Assembly: GCA_001632435.1 (NCBI GenBank)
Contig: KV423915.1
Span: forward strand, 247,653 to 311,652
Origin: Calocera cornea HHB12733
Lineage: Eukaryota > Basidiomycota > Dacrymycetes > Dacrymycetales > Dacrymycetaceae
DNA length: 64,000 bases
Direction: 5' to 3'
A program made the translations under genes and the position numbers. Each line of letters starts with the position of its first letter. Positions within the stretch are counted from its first letter, which is position 1. Below are positions 44,452 through 54,388 of the stretch, piece by piece. The notes beneath the pieces are model-generated. The model searched no databases. It was not told the origin of the DNA and worked only from the letters and a program-made list of their open reading frames with translations.

Positions 44452-45364
44452 GGCGATGGTATGGGAAGTGCGAGAGGTATGGGCTGTTTTTGCTGGATAG
44501 AGGCGCTGGATCTAGTTAGGACAGTCTGCGCTCGTTTAAATAGCCCTGAGACCGGCAAAGGTTCGCACAGTCGCCGCGGATTACACACTTGAAACCAAGA
44601 ACAATGCTCGTGAAACGTGCATACTGGCAACATAAGACTAGCTTTACTCAACCACCCTCACTTCTTCGCTTGAAAGAAGACACGAGCCGGATCAGCTGCA
44701 GCGAGCATGAAAAAATCAGAAAAATGTGGCATATTGCGTTTCCCTCGGTGCCGAGAGATAACCTGAGGTACTTGAGTTGGGGAAACACCATCGAACTTCA
44801 GGACAAGTGCTGCTTTTGCATGAGAATGTTCGGCAAGCGATAAGACGTTGGCCAATCCGACTCTGCGGTTCTTGCGCTCGGTAAACCTTGGCTACTGTAC
44901 CAAGCCAGACCTAAGCTTGTATGCATCCTGTCCGAAGTGAAGTCAAACAACGAGCGACTGTGTTCTTGTATTAAATGGAGAATGATTACCTCTGTGCCGG
45001 GACGACTCCCAGTATCAGCATATGCATGGCCCTTGACCGCTAGTTACGTCGACCCGAGGATGGCTAATTGATGGATTTAGTCAGCGATAGGGGACAGTAT
45101 TTTCCCGGAAGGACGGTTACTCCAGTATCGTCACCAGTTCTGCCCCCTGCAGGGAGCCCAGAGGACGGGTGGGCCAGTGTTTCGGAGTTACAACCCCCAA
45201 AACTCTGATAGTGATTGATGTCCGATAGATCTCGTTAGACAGTGCCATACAGTGTGTACAAGGCTAAATGACAAAGCAACCGGGCGGGTGAAGTAGCACT
45301 AAGCATTGCTGAGAACGGATATTGACGCGTAAGCTGCGCGACCACAGCTGATCAAACAAGCGTT
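44452..45364. other. Promoter and spacer of peptide copy 1
   Basis: The first 400 bp match the region upstream of copy 2 (TTTAAATAGC box, GCACAGTC-CCGCGGA, ACAATG-CGTGA, CCCTCACTT-CGCTTGAAAGA and GAATGTTCGGCA in the same order). The remainder has no gene. Confidence 0.5.
44535..44542 (-). promoter_or_regulatory. TATA-type box of peptide copy 1
   Basis: TATTTAAA on the minus strand within GCTATTTAAAC, about 85 bp before the ATG; the same GCTATTTAAAC precedes copy 2. Confidence 0.55.
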
Positions 45365-45553
45365 TCACCTTTCCGATCCTAACCTACAAGTATTCCTGGT
45401 CTCAGGAGTGCACTGACGCTTCACGTCTGGAGTGGGCTGTGAGCCGCGATAAACATCTCTCTTCGTGCTATGGCTCTTACCACCGGTGGGTAGTGCAGCA
45501 ACCGTGCCAAGCAGCATAAACGCCGCAATCTTGACGAACGACGACAGTTGCAT
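45365..45553 (-). CDS. Tiny secreted peptide precursor, copy 2 (44 residues)
   Basis: Exons 45481-45553 and 45365-45426, with a 54-bp phase-1 intron after the signal peptide (MQLSSFVKIAAFMLLGTVAA). Exon 2 gives GDVKR, then QCTPETRNTC with a short basic tail RLGSER. Compared with copy 1 the signal peptide keeps its TVxALPTG end, and KRQCTPET is identical at protein level. The intron length is a multiple of three and it has no stop, so an unspliced transcript would encode a 62-residue form with a second Lys-Arg site (HSTKR). Predicted to be secreted, kexin-cleaved and disulfide-bonded; function unknown. Confidence 0.62.
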   Translation of the reverse strand: MQLSSFVKIAAFMLLGTVAALPTGGKSHSTKRDVYRGSQPTPDVKRQCTPETRNTCRLGSER

Positions 45554-46849
45554 GAGGATGGCGTGTAACTTTGGAGGGTATGAAAGTGGTACTGCGGGAC
45601 AGAGGCGTGGGTACATCGCTGGGCCCCAGTCTGGGCTGGTTTAAATAGCATCGGGACCGGCAGAGGTCACAAGCACGTATCGCACAGTCACCGCGGACTA
45701 GACAACATAGACTAAGGACAATGCACGTGATCCGTTTGTACCGGCACGATGAACCCGATTTGCTCCATCGCCCTCACTTGTCCGCTTGAAAGAGGTCCCG
45801 AACCGAATCTGCCACACAGAACGTGAAAGGTGTGGCATAGCGCAATTCCTCGAGCACGGCCAGATAACATGAGGCATTGGAGTCGGGGTATCTAGAGAAC
45901 GCATGGCAGGTGAAGCTTAGGGTGTGAATGTTCGGCAGACGGTAGCGCTCACATTTGTGTCGCCTGCAGCCATCCACCCGGTTCAATGTCGGGAGAAGTA
46001 GGCGAAAGGGGGACCTGGCTCGCCATCGCGCTCTGTAGAAAGGACTGCAGCTTTTAACCCACTGGAGAACTGCATGTTGTCCAAGGTGCCAAAAGTTGTG
46101 AGGCACGTAGTATTTCTAGTTATGATTCGTTCCTCTCAGCGGTTTACATAGCCATGTCCCAGATCAGGTATTGAGGCTCGGAGACGGAGACGCGAATCGC
46201 GATTTGGTTGGCTAGATGGAGTTTTCTAAATTTCTGCCTTAGAAGTAACCCCGTCTTCTTTGTGAAAAGAAGATGTCGATTGCGGTATCTCGGAAAGTTT
46301 CTGTCAAGTGAGCGCATGGTAAAAGTCAAGTAGCACGCCTGTGGCAAAAAGCCATATGATCGTGCATCCCGGTATCATCGCGTCACCACTGTAATAATGA
46401 CAAGCCTCTACTATTTCCCTGGAGATGTCCACGGCACTACCGTAGCTACGGCCTCGGGGGACGCCGCTTTGAAGCCTTCGGGACTCCAGCAATGCTCGCG
46501 AGGAAAGGTCCGAGATAGCTGCCGACGGTCAGTCCGTCATGTCTGAGGCTCGAATCACCCAGGCTCCTCGCCGCACCTGAACATGCGGTCTCCCCAAGGA
46601 GAGTCTTGCTTCTGTGCTCGGAGTGAATCTGTAGTTGAAACAGAGCCATCTGAACAAAGCCCTGTCGTGCTAACGGTAGGCTGTGCTGAATGTCAATTTG
46701 GCTGAGGAAGGAGCTGTTCGTTTTGACATGCACTTGCTTTATACGTATGATGGTACTGTACAATATGCACTGGTATCGCTACAAAGAATCGGAATGACCT
46801 GCAGGCACCGCAGTATACTGTAAACCACAATGGAAGAATGCTTGAGGCT
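45554..46849. other. Intergenic region
   Basis: The left 400 bp are the duplicated upstream region of peptide copy 2. The rest, up to the 3' end of the cohesin-loader gene, shows no gene. Confidence 0.45.
45640..45647 (-). promoter_or_regulatory. TATA-type box of peptide copy 2
   Basis: TATTTAAA on the minus strand within GCTATTTAAAC, about 88 bp before the ATG. Confidence 0.55.
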
Positions 46850-49286
46850 TCATGCCGTTATCTCCTCCTGCTGCACAGCGAACAGTCGAGCCATCTCCTC
46901 TTGATCCCTAGTCCATCTCTCCCTCAGAGCGTGATTGATCCCCTCCTGTTTCTTAGCTTGTTTATCTTTTCCTTGCCTCTGCAACAGTTCCGCATACTTC
47001 TCACCGACCCACAAACCGATGGAAGCGTTTCCGTAAGTGCTAGTCGGCTTCTTCTCACCCTCGGGAGGTGCACCGAGGCTCAGGCAGAGCTGACGACATG
47101 CCTGTAGGGCACTTACGGCGCGACTGGCTTTCGTGAGCTGATAGTGTGAGGCCGTGATGGATAGAACGAGAAGTCGAAGGTAGTTGTCTTGCCGAAGAGT
47201 AGCGCTGTCCAACGCGAACTTCAGATGTTGCCTGTATTTGAGATCAGCAGTGGTTCGGTTAGGCGTGGTGCATGCACTGCTTACTTCGATTTGTGAATCT
47301 CCTTTGCAGCGATCGCACGGAACACGCGTGCAGGCTCGTTGAGGTTTTCATCGTTGCAATCCACGAGCTTGAGTAACAAGTCCTCAGAGTCCACTTGCAC
47401 ATCCTCGCCCAAGCCGAGTTTGAGGCCCAGCAAGTCGAGAGTAGCAGAGAGTCGGATGCCTGTGTCGTCTTGCTCCTTGGCGAGGTGCGAAGCCAAGAAG
47501 TAGCAGTCTTTCGCACGAGAGACGGAGAACACTGAATGCGCTAAGCGACCATGCAGAAGAGATATAATGGGGCTGAACTGGGTGAAAAGATCGACGGATG
47601 AAGTGTACAGCTCGAGAGAGTCGAGATGCTATTGGGGAGATCAGATAAGACCATTGAACACGCGGCATTACATACCTTCTTCGCCTCTTGGAATTCACTC
47701 CTCATAATAGCGACGCTTATAAGCTCACACAAGAGCAGCGCCCTGACCTCGTGTAGTTGTTTCTCGAGTGCCTTCTTCTCCTTCAGGGAATACCAGCGAG
47801 GCACTAATACATTCACAGTCGGTGATGTGCATATATGTGAGGATACGATACGTACGCTCGTCCATTTCCTCCTCAAACAGCTTCAACCCTTCTGCAGCCC
47901 AGATGCCGCGCTTGCTTTGGCGTCCGCTGGCGTCGCGGCTCGCCGCGGCAGCCACCAAGCATGCGAGAGATAATAAGAGCTTTTTTGGAGGTGATGGGAA
48001 TAAAATTGGGACGGTTTTGGATGCTTTGGGTGCTGGTGGCGGTGATGCAGAGAGGATATCATCGAGCAGAGCTGGCAGGGAATCGAGTAGTTTGGAATGA
48101 AATGCGCATGAGTCGCTTGTTGCAGGAGACGACGAAGAATGCAGTAGAGAGAGAACCTGAGTGATAAGAAGAAGAGAAGCGTCGGAAGCCTGGAGAGCGG
48201 AGGGATCGGAGAATGAAGACAGAAGCGAGCGGCACTCGGCCGGGAAGTCTTCTGGCTGATGCAGGAGGAGGTAGGTTAGGCGAAGCACAGAGTGTATGCG
48301 CGTGAATAGCGGGTCTACGCGCGGTGGTGTGGCGAGGTGGCCGAGCTGGGGCGTGATTTGAGAAGGGGCGAGGGTGGAGAGGACATGACTGTGGTGGAGG
48401 TAGTGCAGCCAGCTCGCGTCCGAGGTCGAGTTCCTAAAACGCAATATGAGCATACATGCTCTTAGAGAGAGATGTCAAGACGCACGGCTGAGAATACTCC
48501 GCATGCGTCTGCCTTGACAGATTCAGCGCCCGTTTGGTGGGGCCTCGCAGGACTGCCAGCCGGACTTGGAGGAACGACAGCGGCGAGGCGTAGTATGCGA
48601 GCGTTGGGTGCTGCTTAACGATCTGGAGCTGCAAAGGTATCAGCAACTGCACATACATCTGAGTTCCCCGTACTCACACCTCGCGTAATCCCATTCTCCG
48701 CGACGTCTGCCACGCCCTTGACCCACGGCTCCTCGACCGCCGCATCAAGCACGAGCAGCGCGACCTCCGCCTGCCCCGTCAGTGCTCTCAGCTCCACCTC
48801 GGGCGTCAAGTCCATCCGCAAGCACCGCCGCATCGCCAGCCAGGAGACGTACAGCGCGGCGACGTAGTTGGGGCTCGAGGGCGGCTCCAGCACCAGCTGC
48901 GGGATCATCAGCAGGAGCAGCGCGTCCGGCAGAGGCGGGGGCGGTTTCTCTTCTGGCGGCTCTAATGGGACTTCGGACACGTAGAATGTGTCTTTAAGCG
49001 GCGTGGGCGTCATGGGGGTGTCGGAGAGGTCGGACGGCGCGTCCGCGTCGTGCGCCATCTGCGAGCCGGCCACAATCATCGACGGCGTGGTACGCGTCGA
49101 GGTCGAGGTCGACGCGTCCGACTCGGGCTCGCGCTCCAGGGTCAACCGGCGGCGCTTGCTCGCTGGCTGCTGCTGCTCGGGCTCGGGCGCTGGGTGGGCA
49201 GGGCGCTTAGCGGGCGTGGGGAACATGAGCGGGTCTGGCGAGGAGGCCTGCCAGGGAGCCGGCGGGCGGGACGGGGTGAGAGCCAT
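46850..49286 (-). CDS. SCC4: Cohesin loading factor Scc4/Mau2
   Basis: Six exons: 48678-49286, 48486-48628, 47856-48433, 47676-47803, 47285-47628 and 46850-47231; total 727 residues. With Scc2 it loads cohesin onto chromatin. About 95 residues of Ser/Pro-rich leader (with a nuclear-localisation-like SKRRRL) are followed by helical TPR-like repeats: SPNYVAALYVSWLAMRRCL, LPRWYSLKEKKALEKQLHEV, and the C-terminal ASHYQLTKASRAVSALQACR. The end, GEKYAELLQRQGKDKQAKKQ, resembles the conserved tail of Mau2-type proteins. Family recognition rests on this helical pattern and the C-terminal block, so it is probable rather than certain. Alternative starts further upstream would add a low-complexity stretch. 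Confidence 0.7.
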
Positions 49287-49645
49287 GTGGTCCGAGTCGG
49301 TGGTCGGAGGTCGGTGGTCGGAGGACGCGTTACAGTCAACTCGAGTGCCCTGAGCGGAAGCTATCGCGTACATTGCGCCGACGCGGTCCTGTAATAAATA
49401 TTCTAGGCCGATCGTGCAAGTATCCATACAGTGCATACGTGCGGCAAGCGTTGGATGCGCTAACTTGTCAAGTATAAACACAAACACGCAGCTTTGTTAC
49501 TTCTAAGCCTACAGCACCGTGCTAACGGGCCAGGAAAACACCCCGATGCAGCATAACAAGTCATAAACACGATAATTCCGCTTCCTTACACGGCTGACCG
49601 GCGCGGTTGAAGCGCGTCACGCGCACTCACTCGCATCGCGTCTCG
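49287..49645. other. Promoter of the cohesin-loader gene
   Basis: AT-richer spacer upstream of the Scc4 start and downstream of the next minus-strand gene. No gene seen. Confidence 0.4.
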
Positions 49646-50500
49646 TTAGTTCTTGCTCCTCGGGTCGCCCGCGGGCAGCCCCTCCCTCCACCCGAGCAGC
49701 CCCTGCACCCACTGCCCAAGCCGGACCTGCGCCTCGCGCATCTCCCACGCCTCCGTCCTGTGCTCCTCCTCCGTTCCCCCCGCGCCCGCGCCCGCCCGGC
49801 GCGCATCCTCATCCACCAGGCGCGAGGCAGTGAACATCAGGTCCTGGAGGGCGTTCTGCAGCCTGTCGAGCTCCTCGGCCGAGAAGTGCTTCCACCACCG
49901 CACGAGGGGGTGTTCCTCTTGCCCTAGGCGCTGGGCCTGGGCCTGGGACTGAGACTGGGGCGGAGCGGGGAGCGCGGGAGAGGCGGAGAAGGCGAAGCCG
50001 GGCGGGTAGCTCGGGCGGGGCGCGTGGGCCTGCTGCACCTGCACCTGCTGCTGGTACTGCTGTTGGGGTGGCTCACGCCCCCTGTACTCGCGCGAGCCGT
50101 TCCGCCGATGCTTCCTGCGCTGGGCGAGCGCACCCGGGCCCGGGCCAGTGACCGTCCCTTCCGCCTGGGGGAAGGCGAGCTTGAGCTTGGGCCGGTACGC
50201 GCTGGGGGAGGGGGTGTGCCCCGCGACCGCGGCGGCTGGTGGGCGTCAGCCGGTGCTGCCGCGTTGGGAGGGGACAAGGGGCAGGGGCGCACCTCCGGGC
50301 ACGAACACGGGCGCGTTCCCCATCAGCATCGAGGCTGGGCGCCGGGCCTCCCCGGCGCTCGCCTGGGCGTGGGCGTGGGCGTCCACGGCCGCTGCGGAGG
50401 AGAGGGAGAAGGCCGGTGTGGAGAACGCGCTGGCAGCCCTGGGGGCGGGGGCGGGGAGGTCCACCACGCCCGGGGTGCGGGGCGGGGGAGTGCGCTCCAT
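49646..50500 (-). CDS. Pro/Gln-rich protein of unknown function
   Basis: Exons 50293-50500 and 49646-50235 (57-bp phase-1 intron) give 265 residues. The first 170 residues are Ala/Pro/Gln/Arg-rich, with a QQQYQQQVQVQQ tract. Only one block looks folded: EEHPLVRWWKHFSAEELDRL followed by QNALQDLMFTASRLVDEDA, probably amphipathic helices. The start at 50500 is tentative and upstream exons cannot be excluded. It is transcribed away from the alcohol dehydrogenase gene. Confidence 0.5.
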
Positions 50501-50947
50501 CCAAGAGTGGCACGATCACAAGCAGAGCTGGGAGAGAGAGAGAGGAAGAGTGGTGTATGCGCAGCGGCAGGGGCGGTGTGGGGGGCAGGGGCAGGGGACA
50601 ATGGTCGCTGTATGCGTTATCGGGCGGTGGGGCGGGGGAAGATCATGCGGCCTTGTGCGTGTGGGTGTGCGCTGTACGCGGGGGCTGCTTCGGGGATCGT
50701 CGTCGGCGTTGGTGAGGTGGTGAGGCTGTCAGTGGGCAGGGACGAGCACACCCGCCGGGACCGCCGGGATGGCCGTCAGACGCGAGGCGGAGGCGCGGGG
50801 CATGCTGCTGGGGGGCGCACCGCGGAGGGAGGGTGTGATGGTGAGCGGCCATCACAACGTGCGCACACTGCCACACCTGCGGGGTTCCGCCCCTGCTCCT
50901 CGTACCCCCGCCGTTCCGTCTGCGACTATAGTGCTGCACTACAGTAC
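50501..50947. other. Divergent promoter region
   Basis: GC-rich spacer between the Pro/Gln-rich gene and the alcohol dehydrogenase gene. Long frames read through it in several phases without motifs. Confidence 0.4.
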
Positions 50948-52293
50948 ATGCAATCAATCATGGCCCCCTCCATCCCGTCCACAATGCGCGGTCTGCAGAT
51001 CGTCACCTTCGGCGCGCCCTACGTGCTCAACCCCCGCATCCCCGTGCCGCGCATCACCCCCACCCAGCTGCTCATCAAGATCGCCGTGGCGGGCTACTGC
51101 CACACCGAGAGCATGGTCCTGCGGGGGGATTTCGCGGGGATGGCTCTGCAGGACCCGCTGCCGCAGATCCCGAGCCACGAGCCCGTCGGGTGGGTCGCCC
51201 AGGTTGGCGAAGCGGTCGATGCGGGCCAGTGGAAGATCGGGATGCGTGTCGGGTGCTTGAACTACCGCGATCCGTGTGGCGTGTGCGAGGAGTGTAAAGG
51301 CGGAGAGGTCAAGTTCTGCAAGAGTGAGTCCGGCGCTGTCATGCCTGGTCTGCGCTGGGAGGGAGCTCGAGTCGACTGGGGTGGCTCACGGACTGGTCCG
51401 CAGAAATGCAGATGGCCGGCGTCACGGCCGACGGGGCGATGGCCGAGTACATGGTTGCCGACCCCTGTGTGCTCCCTCCTCCTTCCCTCCCTGCCTACCC
51501 GCAACTCACCACCGGCCTAGTGACGACGGTCCCGCTCCCCCCCACCCTCCCGTTCGAAGCCGCCGCGCCCCTCTTCTGCGCGGGCGCAACGATCTACAAC
51601 GCCCTGCTGACGTGCGCGCTCGCCCCCGGGCAGGCAGTCGCCATCATCGGCGTGGGCGCGCTGGGCCACCTGGGCGTGCAGTTCGCCCGTGTCATGGGGC
51701 TCCGCGTCGTCGCCGTCGACGCGCGCGCCGCGCCGCTCGAGATGGTGGCGACCCTGCGGCACCCGCCGGACATCACTGTCGACGCGACGGAAGGGTCAGC
51801 GGCGGCGCTGCAGCGCATCCCCTTCCCGGTGGACGCGAGCATCATTGCCACCGACGCGGTGGCGGCGTACGGCTTTGCCCTCGAGCTGACCCGGCCGCAC
51901 GGCACCGTCGTCGTCGTCGGCCAGCCGCGCGAACCGATCCCCGTCCCGTACGGGGCGTTGGTGTTCAAGGACCTGACGCTGAGGGGGAGCGTGCTGTCGA
52001 GCCCCGAGGTGTGTCGGGAGATGTACGTGGCACCCGTCCACTCTTTCTGTACTTTCCTGTGATCACCCTATGGTGCTTGTTTCCCGGCATGTGCCGCCGC
52101 TGCTTTTCGTGGCGGTGTGGGAGCTCGGAGACTCGGAGCTGACGTCCAGCCCAGGATCAAAGTCTTCTCGGAGAACAACCTCGAAGTGCGCACCAAGGCG
52201 TACGCACTGGAGGAGATCGAGGCGCTGCTCGCGGACTCGCACAGGCCGGACATGGCCGGCAAGCTCGTCGTGCGTGTTGCTGAGGAGTTCTGA
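50948..52293 (+). CDS. Zinc-containing alcohol dehydrogenase
   Basis: Exons 50948-51323, 51404-52026 and 52150-52293 give 380 residues (376 if the ATG at 50960, with better context, is used). Medium-chain dehydrogenase: NAD(P)-dependent oxidation of an alcohol. Catalytic zinc ligands lie in GYCHTES and PSHEPVG, and the four structural-zinc cysteines in DPCGVCEECKGGEVKFCK. The nucleotide motif is GVGALGHLGVQFARVMG. The C terminus IKVFSENNLEVRTKAYALEE is typical of fungal secondary or primary ADHs. The last intron uses a weak GTGGCA donor; it was set by the frame of IKVFSENNL, so a few residues around it are uncertain. Substrate not deducible. Confidence 0.87.
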
Positions 52294-52885
52294 TCCATGT
52301 GAGCTGCCCTCGCACGCATGGATTGACTGCCTTAGGCAGGAGCGCGGGAACATGCACATTGCCGACCAGTGGGGATGCGATTTGATTGATATGATTGATT
52401 TGGTTTGAGGTGAATGGAGCGGCGCTGAACGAGGGTCGATAGGAGCAAGAACGTGCAATATATACGTTAGTCAGACAGCAACAGAAATGGATTTCAAACA
52501 GGTCAATCCTTGCCACACACGACCCGGCGGGAGTACTAGTGAAGGAGCGCGACTCTCCCTGGACAACAACGTTGCCAGGTCTGCAGTCGTGCACGATTGC
52601 TTCCATTTTCCTAATCGAGACACCCGCCCACCGCATCACGCCTATGCATCCGTTACGCGCTATTCCGCCGGAGGCAAACCGGCGATCGGAGATACTTGCC
52701 TCCGTGCCGGGAGCGAACAGGCTAAACGGCGGAGAAAGGAGACGCGTCACGTGACATAGATGACTCGCGTCATGTGACTCCGCGGAATCTCGAGCGAAGT
52801 AATGCGTGACATTGTTCGCGACTGATATTACGGACGCGCCGTCTTTTTATTAACGATGCGTCTCTTTAAACTGCTTACCACCATC
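52294..52885. other. Intergenic region
   Basis: The 3' flank of the ADH gene and a TTTTTATTA element about 40 bp before the next start. No gene seen. Confidence 0.4.
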
Positions 52886-54043
52886 ATGAACACTGCTCCT
52901 CTCCAATATTCTGCTTGCGCCCACGGTAAACTCATCGCCCGCAAGAACCCCGCGAGCAAGCTGATCGAATGGCGTGCGTCTTTTCTTTTTTTTCCCTCTC
53001 GCGCTGCTTTTAACACGCATATATCTACCCTTTAGAGTGCCCACTGGATGCTCGCGACCCAAACAGGTGCGGTGCAAAGTATGGTGCGTGGTTTTTCTCC
53101 TCACAACGCTGCATATATGCTAATCTTTTCGCAGATTTTGACCGACTTCGCCCTGTTCTCTTGCCCGTCGTCGGCCTTCGCAACCAAGCGAATCACGCTC
53201 AATCCGCAAACGCGTCCCTCTCCGTCGGCATGCCAAGTTCCGCGTTCACTGTCGTCTGTCCGATTACTCCGCCACCGAACGATCCTCTCGAACGCAAACG
53301 ACACGCTACGTCCAATACCTGCGGGACTAAGAAGCAGAAGGGCGCCGAGTGGGAGGACGCAATGCTGGTTGATGAAACGGTGCACCCCTTGTTATTTTGC
53401 GACTTTGACGCACGCTGAAGTCTTCCAGCCTATGCCTTTGCCGCGCCAACCCCAACTCTTGCCTTTGCCGTATACCCCCGCTACGCCCAACCCTACTCAC
53501 CAAGCTCACCGTGCGTCATCCACGATCGCAACTTCCCACGTCGCGAGTCATCAAAACGCTTCTTACCCTGCTGTCGCGTCTTCTCTGGGTTTGCACGCTT
53601 ATGCGGTTCAGCCAGCTACTGTGCAGTCGACTTACTTTTTAAACGCTTCTTTGCAAAACGCAGCCTCTTCTACTCAGCAACTTAGCGCTCTCGGCGCTCC
53701 AGCTAACACTGTCAACAATGCAACGCTGCCATCGTCGCAAGCGATGATCGGCACTGCCGTACCTCCCCCGAATGCTAACACTCTCGCATCTACCTCCAAC
53801 GCGCACGAATACTCGAACCCGCACGATCTCCGTATGCAACTCGAAAGACAACGCGTCTTGAACAGCCAAACGGCTTTCCTTCTTCAACAGCGCATGGACG
53901 AGCTCATGCAACTTGGTGCTTCTTACCGCGAAATGCGTGTCTCGCAGCGCGAAATTACCGAAACACTGGACGCCTACAAGGCCGAATACAACAAACTGCG
54001 CGCTGAACATCAGGCACTCAAAGCCAGACTGCCCCATCCCTAA
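52886..54043 (+). CDS. Coiled-coil protein with N-terminal Cys motif
   Basis: Exons 52886-52973, 53036-53083, 53135-53379 and 53429-54043 give 331 residues. The first 45 residues hold CAHGKLIARKNPASKLIEW, then QCPLDARDPNRCGAKYD, a set of Cys/His that could bind zinc. A basic NLS-like stretch follows (LERKRHATSNTCGTKKQK). The middle is Ala/Pro/Gln-rich. The last 75 residues form a strong coiled coil (LRMQLERQRVLNSQTAFLLQ ... YKAEYNKLRAEHQALKARL). This layout suggests a nuclear regulator, but no known family was recognised. Codon use is visibly less GC3-rich than in the neighbours. An in-frame ATG at 52856 would add 10 residues. Confidence 0.65.
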
Positions 54044-54388
54044 ATTCCTCTTTATACTGCTTCTCCTTGTAATGCTGCTTAGATAGTTTTAATAAATTGC
54101 ATTGTTGTATATCCTAATGTCCGCGACATCTAATACATTGCTGGTTTTGTTATGGAAACTACGCTCGGGAAACTATTTCGGCGGGAGCTATTTGTTCCCG
54201 GTCCGCTCCCCCGATTTGTCCAGGTTTTCGCGGAGCGTCTGACTATTGCGGAATGCTGCTCGGGTGTGGCTCGCGTGGCTCTGCCTCCGCTGTGCTCAGC
54301 TCTTCGCGTCCCTCTCCGCCCCAAACTAGAATTCATCACCTCCTGCCCTCCTGCCCTCGTCCCTCTTCCCTCACAGAGCGAGCCGGGG
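54044..54388. other. Intergenic region or leader
   Basis: An ATG at 54152 is in frame with the following gene and could extend it by 79 residues. The stretch before it is AT-rich 3' flank. Confidence 0.4.

Noticed and set aside
44285..45553. Idea that the tiny precursors are mating pheromones
   Set aside because: Basidiomycete lipopeptide pheromones end in a CaaX box and lack signal peptides; these have signal peptides and no CaaX, and no STE3-type receptor gene is in the window.
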